A stretch of 38,679 bases of DNA from Syntrophobacterales bacterium (GTDB taxonomy: Bacteria > Desulfobacterota > Syntrophia > Syntrophales > UBA2192): NCBI GenBank assembly GCA_018053845.1, contig JAGPKU010000017.1:1-38679 (forward strand), in the 5' to 3' direction. The translations under genes were made by a program, and so were the position numbers. The notes beneath the pieces were generated by a model. The model had not been told where the DNA came from. It made no database searches and worked only from the letters and a program-made list of their open reading frames with translations. Within the stretch, counting starts at the first letter, position 1; each line of letters begins with the position of its first letter. Shown one piece after another: positions 7,904-17,131 of this stretch.

Positions 7904-8269
7904 TGCGGCAAGGAAGGTACCAAGCATGATTGTGCGCCCCAAACCGGCCTGCAAGGCGGGGCCTGTGGGACGCGCCCCGTTCAGGCATTGGGCGCAGGGG
8001 ATCACTCCCGAAGGGCCACCCGGCACGATCAGCACCACGGGTGTTCCGAAAGTTCGAAAGGGGGTCGCGGCTCGCCCCAAGGCACTGCAAACCGGTACAG
8101 GTCTGCCCCGCGCAGATGGCGCCAAGGAGGCGTGATCCGCCGTCATGTGCCAACCCTGGAAAAGTCCAAAGAAAGAAACGCTGGAGGTTGCCCGGGTCCT
8201 GACGCTGCCGCTTTTGGAATCGATTGGTTGGTTGCCGCTGACCGATGGACGGGGTAAAATGCAGGTTTT

Positions 8270-8298
8270 CTGATAGCATTCCGGGCTTCCAAAAGCAA
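8270..8298 (-). promoter_or_regulatory. Candidate sigma-70 promoter for the CoA-transferase operon
   Basis: On the minus strand TTGCTT (8298-8293) is followed after 17 bp by TATCAG (8275-8270), with an upstream TG making an extended -10 (TGCTATCAG). It points at the CoA-transferase genes. Confidence 0.35.
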
Positions 8299-8666
8299 GA
8301 AAAATCCCGCAGGATCCCCTTGTAGAGACTGTGTCTGATCCCCGAATCCAGCGATAAGAAGCAGCGACGCCGCTTGAACGGGTCGTTGCGAGCATCTGAC
8401 CTCGCAGAGGTCAGGGGTGAGGCATCCCCACCCGTCGAGGGAGGGGATGCGAGACAGCGGTTTCTCGGGAGCGCCTGCAGGGGCACGGCAATCGCATGGA
8501 GACGGCAAGATCGCCGCGTTTGACACGCGGCGACAGGGTCTCTCGCCGGATTCTGGAAGAAAGTGGAATCGACAGGCCCTCGTCTTATCGGAACGGTATG
8601 GCGGAGAGAGGCCATGGAGAATCCGGCAGGTGTCAGGCGACAGAACATACGAGGACAGGGAAGGTT

Positions 8667-9764
8667 TTACCGGTTCCCCGACACCTGTGCCCGTTGTCCC
8701 CCCGGTGCCGGCTGAGCACGCCGCTCTTGGAAGACCCCGGCGATGCGGGTGCCGCAGCGCGGGCACTGTCCGTCGCGCAGATCATTTCGCTCCAGCCAGA
8801 AGCCCCGGCGCCGGATCACGGGGCTCGAGCAGCCGGGGCAGAGGGTTTCGGCCGCCTCTCCCACCACGTTTCCGAGGTAGATGTAACGGAGCCCGGTCTT
8901 CCTGCCGATCGCAACGGCGCTCCGCAGCGTCTCGAGGGGGGTCGCGCCGACGCCCATCATCCGGTAATCGGGGTGAAAGCGGCTGATGTGCCAAGGGATG
9001 TCCCGGTCCACCTCGGCGATGAAACGGGCGATGTCCGAAAGCTCCTCCTCGCTGTCGTTGGAGCCGGCGATGACCAGGGTGGTGATCTCGATCCAGATGC
9101 CCAGCTTCTTCATGAAGCGGATGGACTCCAGTACGGGCATGAGCCGGCCCTTGCAGACCTTCCTGTAGAAATCCTCCCGGAAGGATTTCAGGTCCACGTT
9201 TGCGGCATCCAGGAAAGGGGCGATGACCTCGAGGGCCTCCGTGGTCATGAAGCCGTTCGTGACGAAGACGTTGGCCAGCCCCTCGAGCCGGGCCAGGCGG
9301 GAGATGTCGTAGGCATACTCGAAAAAGATCGTCGGCTCCGTGTAGGTGTAGGAGATGCTCCGGCAGTGCTGCGCGAGGGCGGTCTCCACGACATCCTTCG
9401 GCCGCATCCGGAACCCCTCGGCCGCCGAACCGTCGCGGACCGAGATCTGAGAGATCCGCCAGTTCTGGCAGAAAGAACATTTGAAGTTGCAGCCCATGAC
9501 GGCGACGGAAAACGAGGCGGTACCGGGCAGGAAATGGTACAGAGGTTTTTTCTCGATGGGGTCCACGTGGGCGGCGATCAGCTCACCGTAGGCATGGGTC
9601 CAGAGCTTCCCGTCCCGATTCTCGCGCATGCCGCAGACGCCGTACCCCCCGACCGCAACCCTGCAGTGATGATTGCAGAGGTAGCATTCGACGCCGCCTT
9701 CATCGCCCCGGGGACGCCAGAGCACGGCCTCCCTGGGCGTGATGTTGTTCATGCGATTCCTCAT
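8667..9764 (-). CDS. amrS: AmmeMemoRadiSam-type radical SAM enzyme (AmrS)
   Basis: A 365-residue radical SAM protein. An N-terminal cysteine cluster (Cys27, 30, 34, 44) precedes the family signature AHVDPIEKKPLYHFLPG. The cluster motif GCNFKCSFCQNW (Cys92, 96, 99) and YTYTEPTIF follow. A C-terminal zinc ribbon carries two CxxC pairs (CPGC, CPRC) and ends in GTRIAGVF. This matches the radical SAM member of the conserved AMMECR1/Memo/radical SAM trio, whose reaction is not established; the other two genes are not in the window. Two starts are possible, ATG 9764 (AGGGAC upstream) and ATG 9752 (TGAGGA upstream); the longer is given. It is last in a row with a PAS protein and a 65-residue gene behind a likely sigma-54 promoter. 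Confidence 0.92.
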   Translation of the reverse strand: MRNRMNNITPREAVLWRPRGDEGGVECYLCNHHCRVAVGGYGVCGMRENRDGKLWTHAYGELIAAHVDPIEKKPLYHFLPGTASFSVAVMGCNFKCSFCQNWRISQISVRDGSAAEGFRMRPKDVVETALAQHCRSISYTYTEPTIFFEYAYDISRLARLEGLANVFVTNGFMTTEALEVIAPFLDAANVDLKSFREDFYRKVCKGRLMPVLESIRFMKKLGIWIEITTLVIAGSNDSEEELSDIARFIAEVDRDIPWHISRFHPDYRMMGVGATPLETLRSAVAIGRKTGLRYIYLGNVVGEAAETLCPGCSSPVIRRRGFWLERNDLRDGQCPRCGTRIAGVFQERRAQPAPGGQRAQVSGNR

Positions 9765-9929
9765 GACGTCCCTGCACCCTTCTGTCCTGACCCTGCGGCC
9801 CCTCGAGGCGCCGGGGCTTGTTGCGCGCCGTCAGAAAAGGGTCGGATGCAGATTGTTCCGCTCGGCCTTCGGTCATGCTGCGGGCGGCTGACAATCCGGG
9901 TGAGGCAGGGTGAACGGACCGATCCGGTC

Positions 9930-10907
9930 TCAAGCCGATGCGGAAAAGCCGCAGCGGGCGGATGCAGCCCTGTGCTCGCCGGCCCCCCCGCGGCTCTGCG
10001 AGGGCTGTTCCCTGGCGGGCATGAAGACAAGGGTTCCGAGGAGGGCCTTCTCCCCCCGGTACGTCACGGGTCGGACCCTGGTGCGGACCCAACGCACGCG
10101 CCCATCTCTCGTGACGATCCGGAAATCGCAGGAGGAACCCGGCTCTCCCTTCAACAGGCCGATGTTGTTCCGGCGGACCCGGGACCGGTCGGCGGGGTGG
10201 ATGATCTGCATCGGGTCAAGGGACGAAAGCTCGTCCCGGCCGTAACCGCAGTTCTCCGCGAAGCGGGGATTGACGTACAGCATCGCCCCCTTGCGGAAGA
10301 CGTAGACGCACGAGCCCTGTCGGACGGCGTCCCTTCGCACAGGCGAGGTTCGCCCGGGCTGGGTCCTGAGCACGCCGCGCACCTGCTCGATCGCCCCGGC
10401 CCGGACGACGGGGTGCAGGTCCATTCGGGCCGGCACCAGGAAGCCGTCGGCCCTTCGCAGGAGGACCCTGAGACCGGCAACGCTCTCTCCGCGCAGAACG
10501 CGGATGAATGCCTCGATCACGGGGGGCACGTCCTTTTCCAGCAGGAAGCGGCTGAACAGGGTCCCGATGACGGACTCGCGGTCCGACCCCAGCAGTCTCT
10601 CGGCCCCCTGGGGGATATCGACCAGGCGGCCCTGGGTGTCGAAGCGGTACTCCGCGGTATCCCTTCGGTCGCCGCACGGGCCCCTGCGCCCCGCACAACC
10701 CGCCTGCCGCGGCTCGTGGGCATTTCCACCGATCCGGAACAGGCAAAGGGCATAACGACGCCACACCCCGAACAGCAGCGCCAGAAGCAGGCCCAGGGCC
10801 GTGATCGTTGGGCTGTCCTCATTGTCCAGGATCGCGGATTCGCTCCAGGCCTCGATCCGGTCGAGAGCATCCAGAATAGACATTGCGAGGAAATTGAGGA
10901 GAATCAT
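9930..10907 (-). CDS. Membrane-anchored PAS-domain protein without an output domain
   Basis: A 325-residue protein with one hydrophobic segment near the N-terminus (about 36-50, ITALGLLLALLFGVW). A first PAS-like region (about 86-185, YRFDTQGRLVDIPQGAERLLG) and a second clearer PAS/PAC (about 200-300) follow; the latter has YVNPRFAENCGYGRDELSSL, IHPADRSRVRRNN and the PAC motif RDGRVRWVRTRVRPV. No kinase, GGDEF, EAL or DNA-binding domain follows. The last 25 residues are low complexity. Such proteins usually sense a small ligand or redox state and act through a partner. It lies between the 65-residue gene and amrS. ATG 10907 has only a weak ribosome binding site; ATG 10883 is an alternative. 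Confidence 0.8.
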   Translation of the reverse strand: MILLNFLAMSILDALDRIEAWSESAILDNEDSPTITALGLLLALLFGVWRRYALCLFRIGGNAHEPRQAGCAGRRGPCGDRRDTAEYRFDTQGRLVDIPQGAERLLGSDRESVIGTLFSRFLLEKDVPPVIEAFIRVLRGESVAGLRVLLRRADGFLVPARMDLHPVVRAGAIEQVRGVLRTQPGRTSPVRRDAVRQGSCVYVFRKGAMLYVNPRFAENCGYGRDELSSLDPMQIIHPADRSRVRRNNIGLLKGEPGSSCDFRIVTRDGRVRWVRTRVRPVTYRGEKALLGTLVFMPAREQPSQSRGGAGEHRAASARCGFSASA

Positions 10908-10946
10908 GATTCCGTCCGGGTGAAACGCCCGTTTTGCCTCTTCGGG

Positions 10947-11144
10947 CTACCTGACTTTTCCCAGAGGCTTGCCCTCGAAGTAACGTTTCACGGAGTTGAG
11001 GATCGCGAACTCCAGGTCCCTCTTCGATTTTCCCCCGTCGCTCTGGAAATATCGGCGCATGGTATCAACGATATTGGACTCCATGTCGGTCTGCCTGCCC
11101 GGCCTGATCTCCCTCCGCCCGCCGGTTGCCGCCAGCAATTTCAT
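10947..11144 (-). CDS. Small hypothetical protein, 65 residues
   Basis: I do not recognise this protein. It is called because ATG 11144 has a good ribosome binding site (GGAAGGAG, 8 nt away), the stop is 39 bp from the next start, and it is the first frame behind a sigma-54 promoter match. The sequence is hydrophilic. Its C-terminal half (DTMRRYFQSDGG, AILNSVKRYFEG) looks helical, with two spaced RYF motifs, and there are no cysteines or membrane segments. It could be a small partner of the PAS protein downstream. No function is assigned. Confidence 0.65.
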   Translation of the reverse strand: MKLLAATGGRREIRPGRQTDMESNIVDTMRRYFQSDGGKSKRDLEFAILNSVKRYFEGKPLGKVR

Positions 11145-11293
11145 CTCTTGGCTCCTTCCATCCAGGACCCGCGCGGCTGAAGCCTCACGGGGCTGCTTCG
11201 TTGATCGAACCGGCCGACCCGCGTCGTGGGCCGTGCCGGAACCACGAACAGATCGGAATGCGGAATCATTTTCTGAATTCCGTACTCTGATTT

Positions 11294-11309
11294 AGCAAGT
11301 GCGATGCCA
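11294..11309 (-). promoter_or_regulatory. Sigma-54 (-24/-12) promoter
   Basis: Read on the minus strand the site is TGGCATCGCACTTGCT. It has the invariant GG and GC dinucleotides at the correct spacing and matches the TGGCAC-N5-TTGCW consensus except at two positions. It lies 150 bp upstream of the 65-residue gene and reads into that gene, the PAS gene and amrS. The gene directly upstream encodes a sigma-54 activator. Confidence 0.7.
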
Positions 11310-11459
11310 CGAAACCGCGGGGGTGAAAAGATTGTCAAGTGCTCGTGGGAAAAGATCAAATCGCCGGGGGCGGTCAGCCGGTGGGCGGGAAGCCGGGTAT
11401 CAAAACATACCATTTTGCGGAAAGCGGGAGGTCAGCAGTCTCCCCGCTACGCCATAAAC

Positions 11460-11473
11460 CATTGAAATCAATG
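11460..11473. promoter_or_regulatory. Candidate activator binding site
   Basis: A perfect 6-bp inverted repeat (CATTGA, 2-bp spacer, TCAATG) lies about 150 bp upstream of the sigma-54 promoter. This is the usual distance for an NtrC-type enhancer site. The role is inferred from position only. Confidence 0.35.
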
Positions 11474-11486
11474 ATGGTATTTCGAA

Positions 11487-11521
11487 GTGACCTTTATGTC
11501 CCCTTTCGTGACCTAAAGGTC
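11487..11521. repeat. Direct GTGACCT repeats with an overlapping inverted repeat
   Basis: GTGACCT occurs at 11487-11493 and 11508-11514, 21 bp apart (two helical turns). GACCTTTA (11489) and TAAAGGTC (11514) form an 8-bp inverted pair. It overlaps the stop codon of the sigma-54 regulator gene and could be a second binding site or a weak RNA hairpin. Confidence 0.35.
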
Positions 11522-12880
11522 GCCCAGGAGCATTTTCCAGCGGGGGTTCCGGCGCATCTCCACGAGCTTTCTCTGGAGCTGCCTGACCGTGATCCCCAGG
11601 ATCTGGGCCGCCTGCTTGCGGTCGCCCCGGGTGTGATGGAGCACGTACAGGACGTGGGTCTCGTAGTTCTCCTTGAGACTGCAGAGGCTGCGGGCATACA
11701 GGGGCGGGGCGGCGATCTCCTCCCCCAGGTGCCGCGGCATGACGGTGGCCGTGTCGGCCAGCAGGACCGCGTTCTCGACGACCTGCGCCAGTTCCCGCAC
11801 GTTGCCGGGGTAATCTCGGCGCATCAGGATGTCCATCGCCTCGGGGCTGAACCCGTGCAGCGGCTTGGCGTGTTTCTCTGCCGCCAGCTTGAGGAAATGG
11901 TGTGCCAGCACGGGGATGTCATCCTTGCGCTCCCTCAGCGGCGGAAGGTGGATCTGGGCCGAGCGCAGGCGGTACATGAGATCGAGCCTGAACTTCCCTT
12001 CCTGGCAGGCCTTGTCGAGATCCTTGTTGGTCGCAGAGATGATCCTCACGTCGACCCGGATGGGCTTCGTCTCGCCCAAGCGCGTGAAAGTCTTCTCCTC
12101 CAGCACGCGCAGGAGTTTCGACTGCATCTGCTGCGGGAATTCCCCGATCTCGTCGAGGAAGAGCGTGCCCCCGTCGGCCTGCTCGAAGAATCCCTCGTAA
12201 TCCCTCAGGGCCCCCGTGAAGGCCCCCTTGATGTGCCCGAAAAACTGGCTTTCGAAAAGCGTCTCCGGGATGGAGGAGATGTTGACGGCCACGAAGGGCC
12301 CCGACGGCGAGGGACCCTCGAGGTGGATTCCCCGCGCCAGGAGCTCCTTGCCCGTCCCCGACTCCCCCGTGATCAGGATGGGGTTTCCCCCCTTGGCCAT
12401 GATCTGGGCGTAGGAGAGCAGCGCCCGGATCTGCGGGGATGCGGTCACAATCGCCGCGAAGCCGTCGGGCTGGCGGGTATCGCGGGCCTGCCGGGCGAGG
12501 TTCATCCCCGCCAGGAGCCCCTTGCGCTCGTAGGCCCGCTCGAGGACCCTCATGAGGTGCTCGTTGTCCACGGGTTTGACGAGATAATCGTACGCGCCGA
12601 GGCGTATCGCCTTCACGGCCTGCGCAACGACATCGACGGCCGTGATGATGATGAACTCCGTGCCGGGCTTGAAGGGCTTGGCGGCCTCGAGTACCTGGAT
12701 GCCGTCGACCTCCGGCATCAGGAGGTCCAGCAGCACGAGATCGTAATCGCCCTCCTTGATCCGCCGGATGGCCTCCTTGCCGCTGTCGCAGGTCTCCACG
12801 TCCCTGATGCCCTGCCAGCGCAGGAGCCTCTTCATGGACGACAGGGTCACGGCCTCGTCGTCGACGACCAGGATCTTCAT
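11513..12880 (-). CDS. NtrC-family sigma-54-dependent response regulator
   Basis: A 455-residue regulator with all three standard parts. The receiver domain (1-120) has acidic Asp7/Asp8, phospho-acceptor Asp52 in LVLLDLLMP, and Lys102 in VKPVD. The AAA+ domain has Walker A GESGTGKE (172-179), the sigma-54 contact loop GAFTGA (219-224), Walker B GGTLFLDEIGE and the arginine-finger region. A C-terminal Fis-type helix-turn-helix reads RKQAAQILGITVRQLQRKL. ATG 12880 is chosen because the receiver's first strand MKILVVDDE begins there. It lies 107 bp downstream of the histidine kinase gene on the same strand, so the two are probably a pair, and a sigma-54 promoter match lies about 200 bp beyond its end. 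Confidence 0.95.
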   Translation of the reverse strand: MKILVVDDEAVTLSSMKRLLRWQGIRDVETCDSGKEAIRRIKEGDYDLVLLDLLMPEVDGIQVLEAAKPFKPGTEFIIITAVDVVAQAVKAIRLGAYDYLVKPVDNEHLMRVLERAYERKGLLAGMNLARQARDTRQPDGFAAIVTASPQIRALLSYAQIMAKGGNPILITGESGTGKELLARGIHLEGPSPSGPFVAVNISSIPETLFESQFFGHIKGAFTGALRDYEGFFEQADGGTLFLDEIGEFPQQMQSKLLRVLEEKTFTRLGETKPIRVDVRIISATNKDLDKACQEGKFRLDLMYRLRSAQIHLPPLRERKDDIPVLAHHFLKLAAEKHAKPLHGFSPEAMDILMRRDYPGNVRELAQVVENAVLLADTATVMPRHLGEEIAAPPLYARSLCSLKENYETHVLYVLHHTRGDRKQAAQILGITVRQLQRKLVEMRRNPRWKMLLGDL

Positions 12881-12987
12881 ACCGCACCCGTCCGTTTCGT
12901 TTCTTTGGTTCTTTTCGTTTCCCCGGCTTTCAGGCCACACGGGGCGATGGGAGAGGGAACAGACCGTTTTCCCCTCTGCGCTCTGCC

Positions 12988-15900
12988 CTAGAATCTCTGC
13001 CGCGTCAGCCCGTCGAGGGCCTCCTTGAGTTTCCCGATGTCGGGCGGGCCCTCAAGGTGGATATCGGGCTTCTCCCCGCCCGGCCCCATGAAGTCCTTCT
13101 CTTCGCCTCCCCACGCGATCGTGGTGATGAGCGGGTGCCTTTCGCGCAGGACGTTCAAATACGCCGCCGGATCGCCTCCCGTCGCGGGGTGGAACAGCAG
13201 GGCGACGTCCACCTCCGGGTGCTGTTCCAGGTATTCCGTCAGTCGGTCCGCCGACGGTCCGCCTCGACCGGACCCATCGGGGAATTCTTCGTCGATGCCG
13301 CTGATCTGCATCTGGAGTTCCTCCACCTTCCCGGCATCGCTCCCGAGGGGCAGAATCAGCGGCCGCAGGTTCAGCGGGACGTCCTGCCTGAGGGGCAGAA
13401 ACACGGTGAAGCGGCTCCCGATGCCCGGGCGGGAAAGGACGCCGATCACCCCCTGGTGCTCCCGGATGAGGCCGTAGGAGACGGAGAGCCCCAGGCCGGT
13501 GCCGCCCGTGTCCCGGCGCGTCGTGAAAAAGGGCTCGAAGAGCCGGTCGAGGACGGACCGCGTCATGCCGCGGCCGTTGTCCTCGACGGACACGATCACG
13601 GCCCCGAGCCGCCGGATGTGGCGCGTCACGATGCGGATACGCCCCTTTTCCTTGTCCGGGATCGACTGATGCGCGTTCACGAGCAGGTTGGCCAGCACCT
13701 GCTCGAGCTTCTGGAAGTGGCCGTGGACCTGCGGCAGGCCTGCGCCCAGGTCCAGGTCCAGCTTGGAGACGGAGCGACGGATCTGCCCGCCCACGATCAT
13801 GAGCGTGTTTTCCACCACGTCGTTCACCGAGAGGGGCCTTGCCCGGTACCCCTCGTCGATGCGGGCGAAATCCTTCAGGTTCGACACGACCCGGTTGATC
13901 CGGTCCGAGCCGATCCGGAAGGCATGGATGATCTCGGCCATGTCGTTGCGCAGCTCCTCGTAACGCACGCCGCGACTTCCCCACCCGGGGTTGGCGGCGG
14001 CATGCTCGGCCAGGACCGGCTCGCAGAGCTTCCAGATCTCCTCCAGAAGCGGGATGTTGTAGGCGATGAAGCTGTTGGGGTTGTTGATCTCGTGGACGAC
14101 CCCCGCCACGATCTCCCCCAGGGAGGCCAGCTTGTGCGCCTGGATCACCTGCTGCAGGCGGGTGTTGGACTCCTGGAGAATCCGCTTTTCCTCCGTCACG
14201 TCCTGCCACATCCCCACGATGTGGCCCACCGAGCCCCCGGGGCCGCGGACGAGGCGGCAGAACTCGGAGAACCATCGGTATGAACCGTCGGCGGTTCGGA
14301 ACCGGAACTCGCATCGGCACATCCCCTTCGCGCCGATGGCCTGGTGGCAGACACGCACGGCGTGCCGGTCGTCGGGGTGGACATGCTCCAGGAAGAAGCC
14401 CGCATCTGCCAGAAACTCCGTTGGCCGGAAGCCCGTGAGCTCCTCCACGGTCCCGCTGATGTAGGTGATCTCCTCCGCCGTCCCGCCCGAGGAGGTGAAG
14501 GTCACGATCGGCAGCGACTCCAGGACGACGGAGAGCCGCTCGGAGGTCTGCATCAGCCTCGTCTCCGCGTGCTTCCGCGACAGGGCCGCGCTCAGCGTGC
14601 TGGCCACGACGCTCAGGGCCTCGATCTCCACGTCGGTCCACTGCCTCTCCTCGGCGCAGTCATCGAACCCGATGAAGCCCCACCACCGGTCGCCCAGATA
14701 CAACGGCACGACGGCGAGGGAAAGGATATCCTGGGATTCCAGAAGCCCGCGCTCGCTTTCGGGGAATTCCCGGACGGGGCCGAAGAGGTGGCCGCCCTGC
14801 CGCATCGTTTCGACCCAGCGGCCGAAGCCCTCCCTCTCCATGGCAAAATCCTGGAGCGCGGGATTGCCGATCTGAGGGGCAATGCCGTCCGCAACCCACT
14901 CGTAGCGCTGGCTCGTGAGAAGGACCCCCTCTTCCGACAACCGGTTCTCGAAGAGGTAGACGCGGCTCGCGCCGGTGACCGTGCCCAGCCGGGCCAGGAC
15001 CTCCCGGATGTCCGTCTCCCAGGAAGGCGACTTCAGGAACCGCTCGGCCGCGAAGCTGGCGACCTCGAGGATGGCGTCTCGGTAGCGCAGCTCCTCCTCG
15101 GCGCGCTTTCGCTCCGTGATGTCCCGGATGGATTCGATGGCGCCGACGAGATTTCCCTGCGAGTCGTAGAGCGGCGCCGCAGTGCCGGAAAGATAGATCC
15201 TCTGCTTGCCGCGCACGGTGATGTAGCTTTCGCCGAACAGCATCTCCCCGCACCGCAGCACTTTCGCGTAACGGGCCTCGAGGGACTCGTCGGGCGCATG
15301 GACCTGGTCGATGAGCAGCGGCCTTCGCTCCCCGTAGAACGGCAGGGCGTATTCGTAATTCCCCTTGCCGAGCATGTCCTTCGCCGCGACCCCCGTCATC
15401 TGCTCCATGGATCGGTTCCAAGCGATCACCCGGCCGTCGCGGTCGATGACGAAGGTCGGGTCCGGCAGAAAGGCAATGATGTCCGAAAGACGTCGCTCGG
15501 AATCCCGCAGGGCCGTTTCGGCCCGGGTGCGGTCCTCGATTTCCAGGATGAGGGCCTGGTTGGCCGCCATCAGTTCCGAGGTGCGCTCCATCACCCGCTG
15601 CTCGAGCTCGTCCTGGTAGCGCTGCAGAGCCTCCTCGTTGCGCTTCCGGTCCGTGATGTCCAGGGCCGTGAAGACGACCCCTGCGGAGAGGTTCCGGGGG
15701 TCTATGGCCCTCGAGCTCAGCAGGACATCCAGCATCCTGCCGTCCCTGCGCCGCCACCGGGTCTCGATCACGCCCGTGCCGCCCTTCCGGATCTCGACGT
15801 ATTTCTCGCGTCCGACACGCTCGAACTCCTCGTCGCTGTCGTACAATATGCGGGCGCTCTTCTCGGCCAGTTCCTCCGCGGCGTAGCCCAGCATGGCCGC

Positions 15901-16866
15901 CATCTGGTCGTTGGTCCAGCCGAGCACCCGGTCGTAGACGATGCCGATCCCGATCGGGGCGGCCTGGAAGATGCTTCTCAGGAGCGCCTCGCTCTGCTTC
16001 AGGGCCTCTTCCGAGCGCCTCCGGTCGGTGATGTCCTGCGCGTAGAGGACCAGCCGGCCGACCCGGCCCCGGGAATCGAAGATGGGGTAGATGCTGTGTT
16101 CCAGCCAGCGGCCTTCCCGCTCGTCGGTGAAGCGGATCGGGTGCCCGTAGCGGATCACTTCCGCGAGGCGCTCCCTGCGGTGATCCTCCAGGTCCTTGCC
16201 CAGATACCGGTGGACGGACGTCCCGATCGCGGCGTCCGGCGTCGTGCCGAGCCTCCGGGCGAAGGTCTCGTTTGCCGCCAGCACGAGCCCCTCCGTGTCG
16301 ATGAGGGCGAAGGACTCCGTCACGGCATTGAGCATGGCCCCTGCCGTCTCGAGGCTGTCGCGGAGGGCCTCATCGGCCCGCCTGCGTTCCGTCACATCGC
16401 GGATGATGGAATAGAGGAGCTTTCTGCCCCCGAGGAGGATCGGGCCGCTGGCGACCTCGACGTCGCGAATCTCGCCGTCGGCGAGCCGGTGCCGGAACCG
16501 GAAATGCCGCTTCTTCCGCCCGGCGGCATGCTGCATCTCCCCGTTGAGCGGCCCCTCGTCGAGCAGGTTGATCTCGCCGATCCGCATGGCCTTGAGCTTT
16601 CGGGCCGTGTAGCCGTAGAATTGCACGGCGGCCCGGTTGGCGTCCACGATCCTGCCGTCCCGGGGATCGATGATCAGCATGACGGTGTGGCTGTCCCGAA
16701 AGAGGCTCGCATACACCCCGTCGCCGTTGCGCGGGGACGCGGGCCGCCCGGGACCGCGCTTCGCACCCGCCGGCCCGCTGACGCGTTGTCGCGGCTTCGC
16801 GCCGGGGATCGCACCGGCAGCCTTCTTTCTCCCGGCTGACGGCTTATGGGGTCGCTTTGCAGGCAT
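12988..16866 (-). CDS. Multi-PAS/GAF sensor histidine kinase with a degenerate receiver tail
   Basis: A 1292-residue cytoplasmic sensor kinase with no membrane segment. The order is a Lys/Arg/Pro-rich tail (1-48), PAS 1 (50-165), PAS 2 (170-285), PAS 3 (292-410), a short coiled coil (410-460), PAS 4 (460-590), GAF (595-765), PAS 5 (775-895), the dimerisation domain with phospho-acceptor His925 in [11 protein letters not shown], and the ATPase domain with Asn1065, DNGRGM and GGTGLGLS. Residues 1168-1289 look like a receiver fold, but the expected Asp position in [10 protein letters not shown] is not Asp and the conserved Lys is missing. ATG 16866 has AAGAGG upstream; an ATG at 16977 gives a non-protein-like extension. 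The regulator gene follows directly. The signals sensed are unknown. Confidence 0.93.
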   Translation of the reverse strand: MPAKRPHKPSAGRKKAAGAIPGAKPRQRVSGPAGAKRGPGRPASPRNGDGVYASLFRDSHTVMLIIDPRDGRIVDANRAAVQFYGYTARKLKAMRIGEINLLDEGPLNGEMQHAAGRKKRHFRFRHRLADGEIRDVEVASGPILLGGRKLLYSIIRDVTERRRADEALRDSLETAGAMLNAVTESFALIDTEGLVLAANETFARRLGTTPDAAIGTSVHRYLGKDLEDHRRERLAEVIRYGHPIRFTDEREGRWLEHSIYPIFDSRGRVGRLVLYAQDITDRRRSEEALKQSEALLRSIFQAAPIGIGIVYDRVLGWTNDQMAAMLGYAAEELAEKSARILYDSDEEFERVGREKYVEIRKGGTGVIETRWRRRDGRMLDVLLSSRAIDPRNLSAGVVFTALDITDRKRNEEALQRYQDELEQRVMERTSELMAANQALILEIEDRTRAETALRDSERRLSDIIAFLPDPTFVIDRDGRVIAWNRSMEQMTGVAAKDMLGKGNYEYALPFYGERRPLLIDQVHAPDESLEARYAKVLRCGEMLFGESYITVRGKQRIYLSGTAAPLYDSQGNLVGAIESIRDITERKRAEEELRYRDAILEVASFAAERFLKSPSWETDIREVLARLGTVTGASRVYLFENRLSEEGVLLTSQRYEWVADGIAPQIGNPALQDFAMEREGFGRWVETMRQGGHLFGPVREFPESERGLLESQDILSLAVVPLYLGDRWWGFIGFDDCAEERQWTDVEIEALSVVASTLSAALSRKHAETRLMQTSERLSVVLESLPIVTFTSSGGTAEEITYISGTVEELTGFRPTEFLADAGFFLEHVHPDDRHAVRVCHQAIGAKGMCRCEFRFRTADGSYRWFSEFCRLVRGPGGSVGHIVGMWQDVTEEKRILQESNTRLQQVIQAHKLASLGEIVAGVVHEINNPNSFIAYNIPLLEEIWKLCEPVLAEHAAANPGWGSRGVRYEELRNDMAEIIHAFRIGSDRINRVVSNLKDFARIDEGYRARPLSVNDVVENTLMIVGGQIRRSVSKLDLDLGAGLPQVHGHFQKLEQVLANLLVNAHQSIPDKEKGRIRIVTRHIRRLGAVIVSVEDNGRGMTRSVLDRLFEPFFTTRRDTGGTGLGLSVSYGLIREHQGVIGVLSRPGIGSRFTVFLPLRQDVPLNLRPLILPLGSDAGKVEELQMQISGIDEEFPDGSGRGGPSADRLTEYLEQHPEVDVALLFHPATGGDPAAYLNVLRERHPLITTIAWGGEEKDFMGPGGEKPDIHLEGPPDIGKLKEALDGLTRQRF

Positions 16867-16998
16867 CGCAAGCCTCTTGGGTCTGCAGCACGATGACGAC
16901 TTCAACGCCGGCGGCTGACGGGCGGTCCGCGGGATCCCGGTGCGGGGCGGCCTCGAAGGGCGCGGTCGAACAGTCAAACCGCCGCCGCAATGCTTCCT

Positions 16999-17026
16999 TC
17001 TATCGGATGGGTTCCGGGAATGTCAA
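16999..17026 (-). promoter_or_regulatory. Candidate sigma-70 promoter for the histidine kinase operon
   Basis: Minus-strand TTGACA (17026-17021) is followed after 16 bp by GATAGA (17004-16999). It lies 133 bp upstream of the kinase start codon. The -35 is perfect; the -10 is weak. Confidence 0.45.
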
Positions 17027-17075
17027 GAATTAGTAGAGCACCGTCATCCGAGCCGTTTCACCGACGGAGCCGTTC

Positions 17076-17104
17076 TTGACGCGCGCCGGTCCCCGTGTTA
17101 TCGT
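17076..17104 (+). promoter_or_regulatory. Sigma-70 promoter of the HPF/cold-shock gene
   Basis: TTGACG (17076-17081) and TATCGT (17099-17104) are separated by 17 bp, giving a leader of about 20 nt before ATG 17132. Confidence 0.6.
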
Positions 17105-17131
17105 GAAATCACTTCACCCGGAGGGAACCCC

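Larger units (their letters stand above)
7697..8666. other. 970-bp gap without a convincing gene
   Basis: Open frames exist on both strands but their translations are compositionally odd, show no known motif and overlap each other, so none is called. The region holds a GC hairpin at 7876-7903, smaller stem-loops (ACCTC/GAGGT at 8399-8411 and GCATCCCC/GGGGATGC at 8421-8449) and a promoter-like site at 8270-8298 reading toward the CoA-transferase genes. If that promoter is used, the operon has a leader of roughly 560 nt. Confidence 0.55.
11145..11512. other. Intergenic regulatory region between the sigma-54 regulator and its neighbours
   Basis: This 368-bp gap has no credible gene. It holds a sigma-54 promoter match (11294-11309), an inverted repeat CATTGA-AA-TCAATG (11460-11473) and two direct GTGACCT copies 21 bp apart (11487-11514). 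Its AT content is higher than that of the flanks, as expected of a control region. Confidence 0.6.

Noticed and set aside
7697-8395. N-terminal extension of the CoA-transferase frame to 8395
   Set aside because: The extension is not protein-like and a strong ribosome binding site marks ATG 7696, where the family normally begins.
7869-8648. A 259-codon minus-strand frame in the long gap
   Set aside because: Several overlapping frames are open here because of high GC; no motif, no good ribosome binding site, odd composition.
8496-11180. An 894-codon open frame on the plus strand
   Set aside because: It runs antisense through amrS and the PAS gene, which have clear family motifs; its translation has no motif and the skewed composition of GC-rich antisense frames. 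The same applies to long plus-strand frames at 14344-16839, 17137-19698, 20093-22081 and 32056-33810.
11487-11521. Rho-independent terminator for the sigma-54 regulator gene
   Set aside because: The 8-bp stem has a 17-nt loop and no T-tract on the minus strand.
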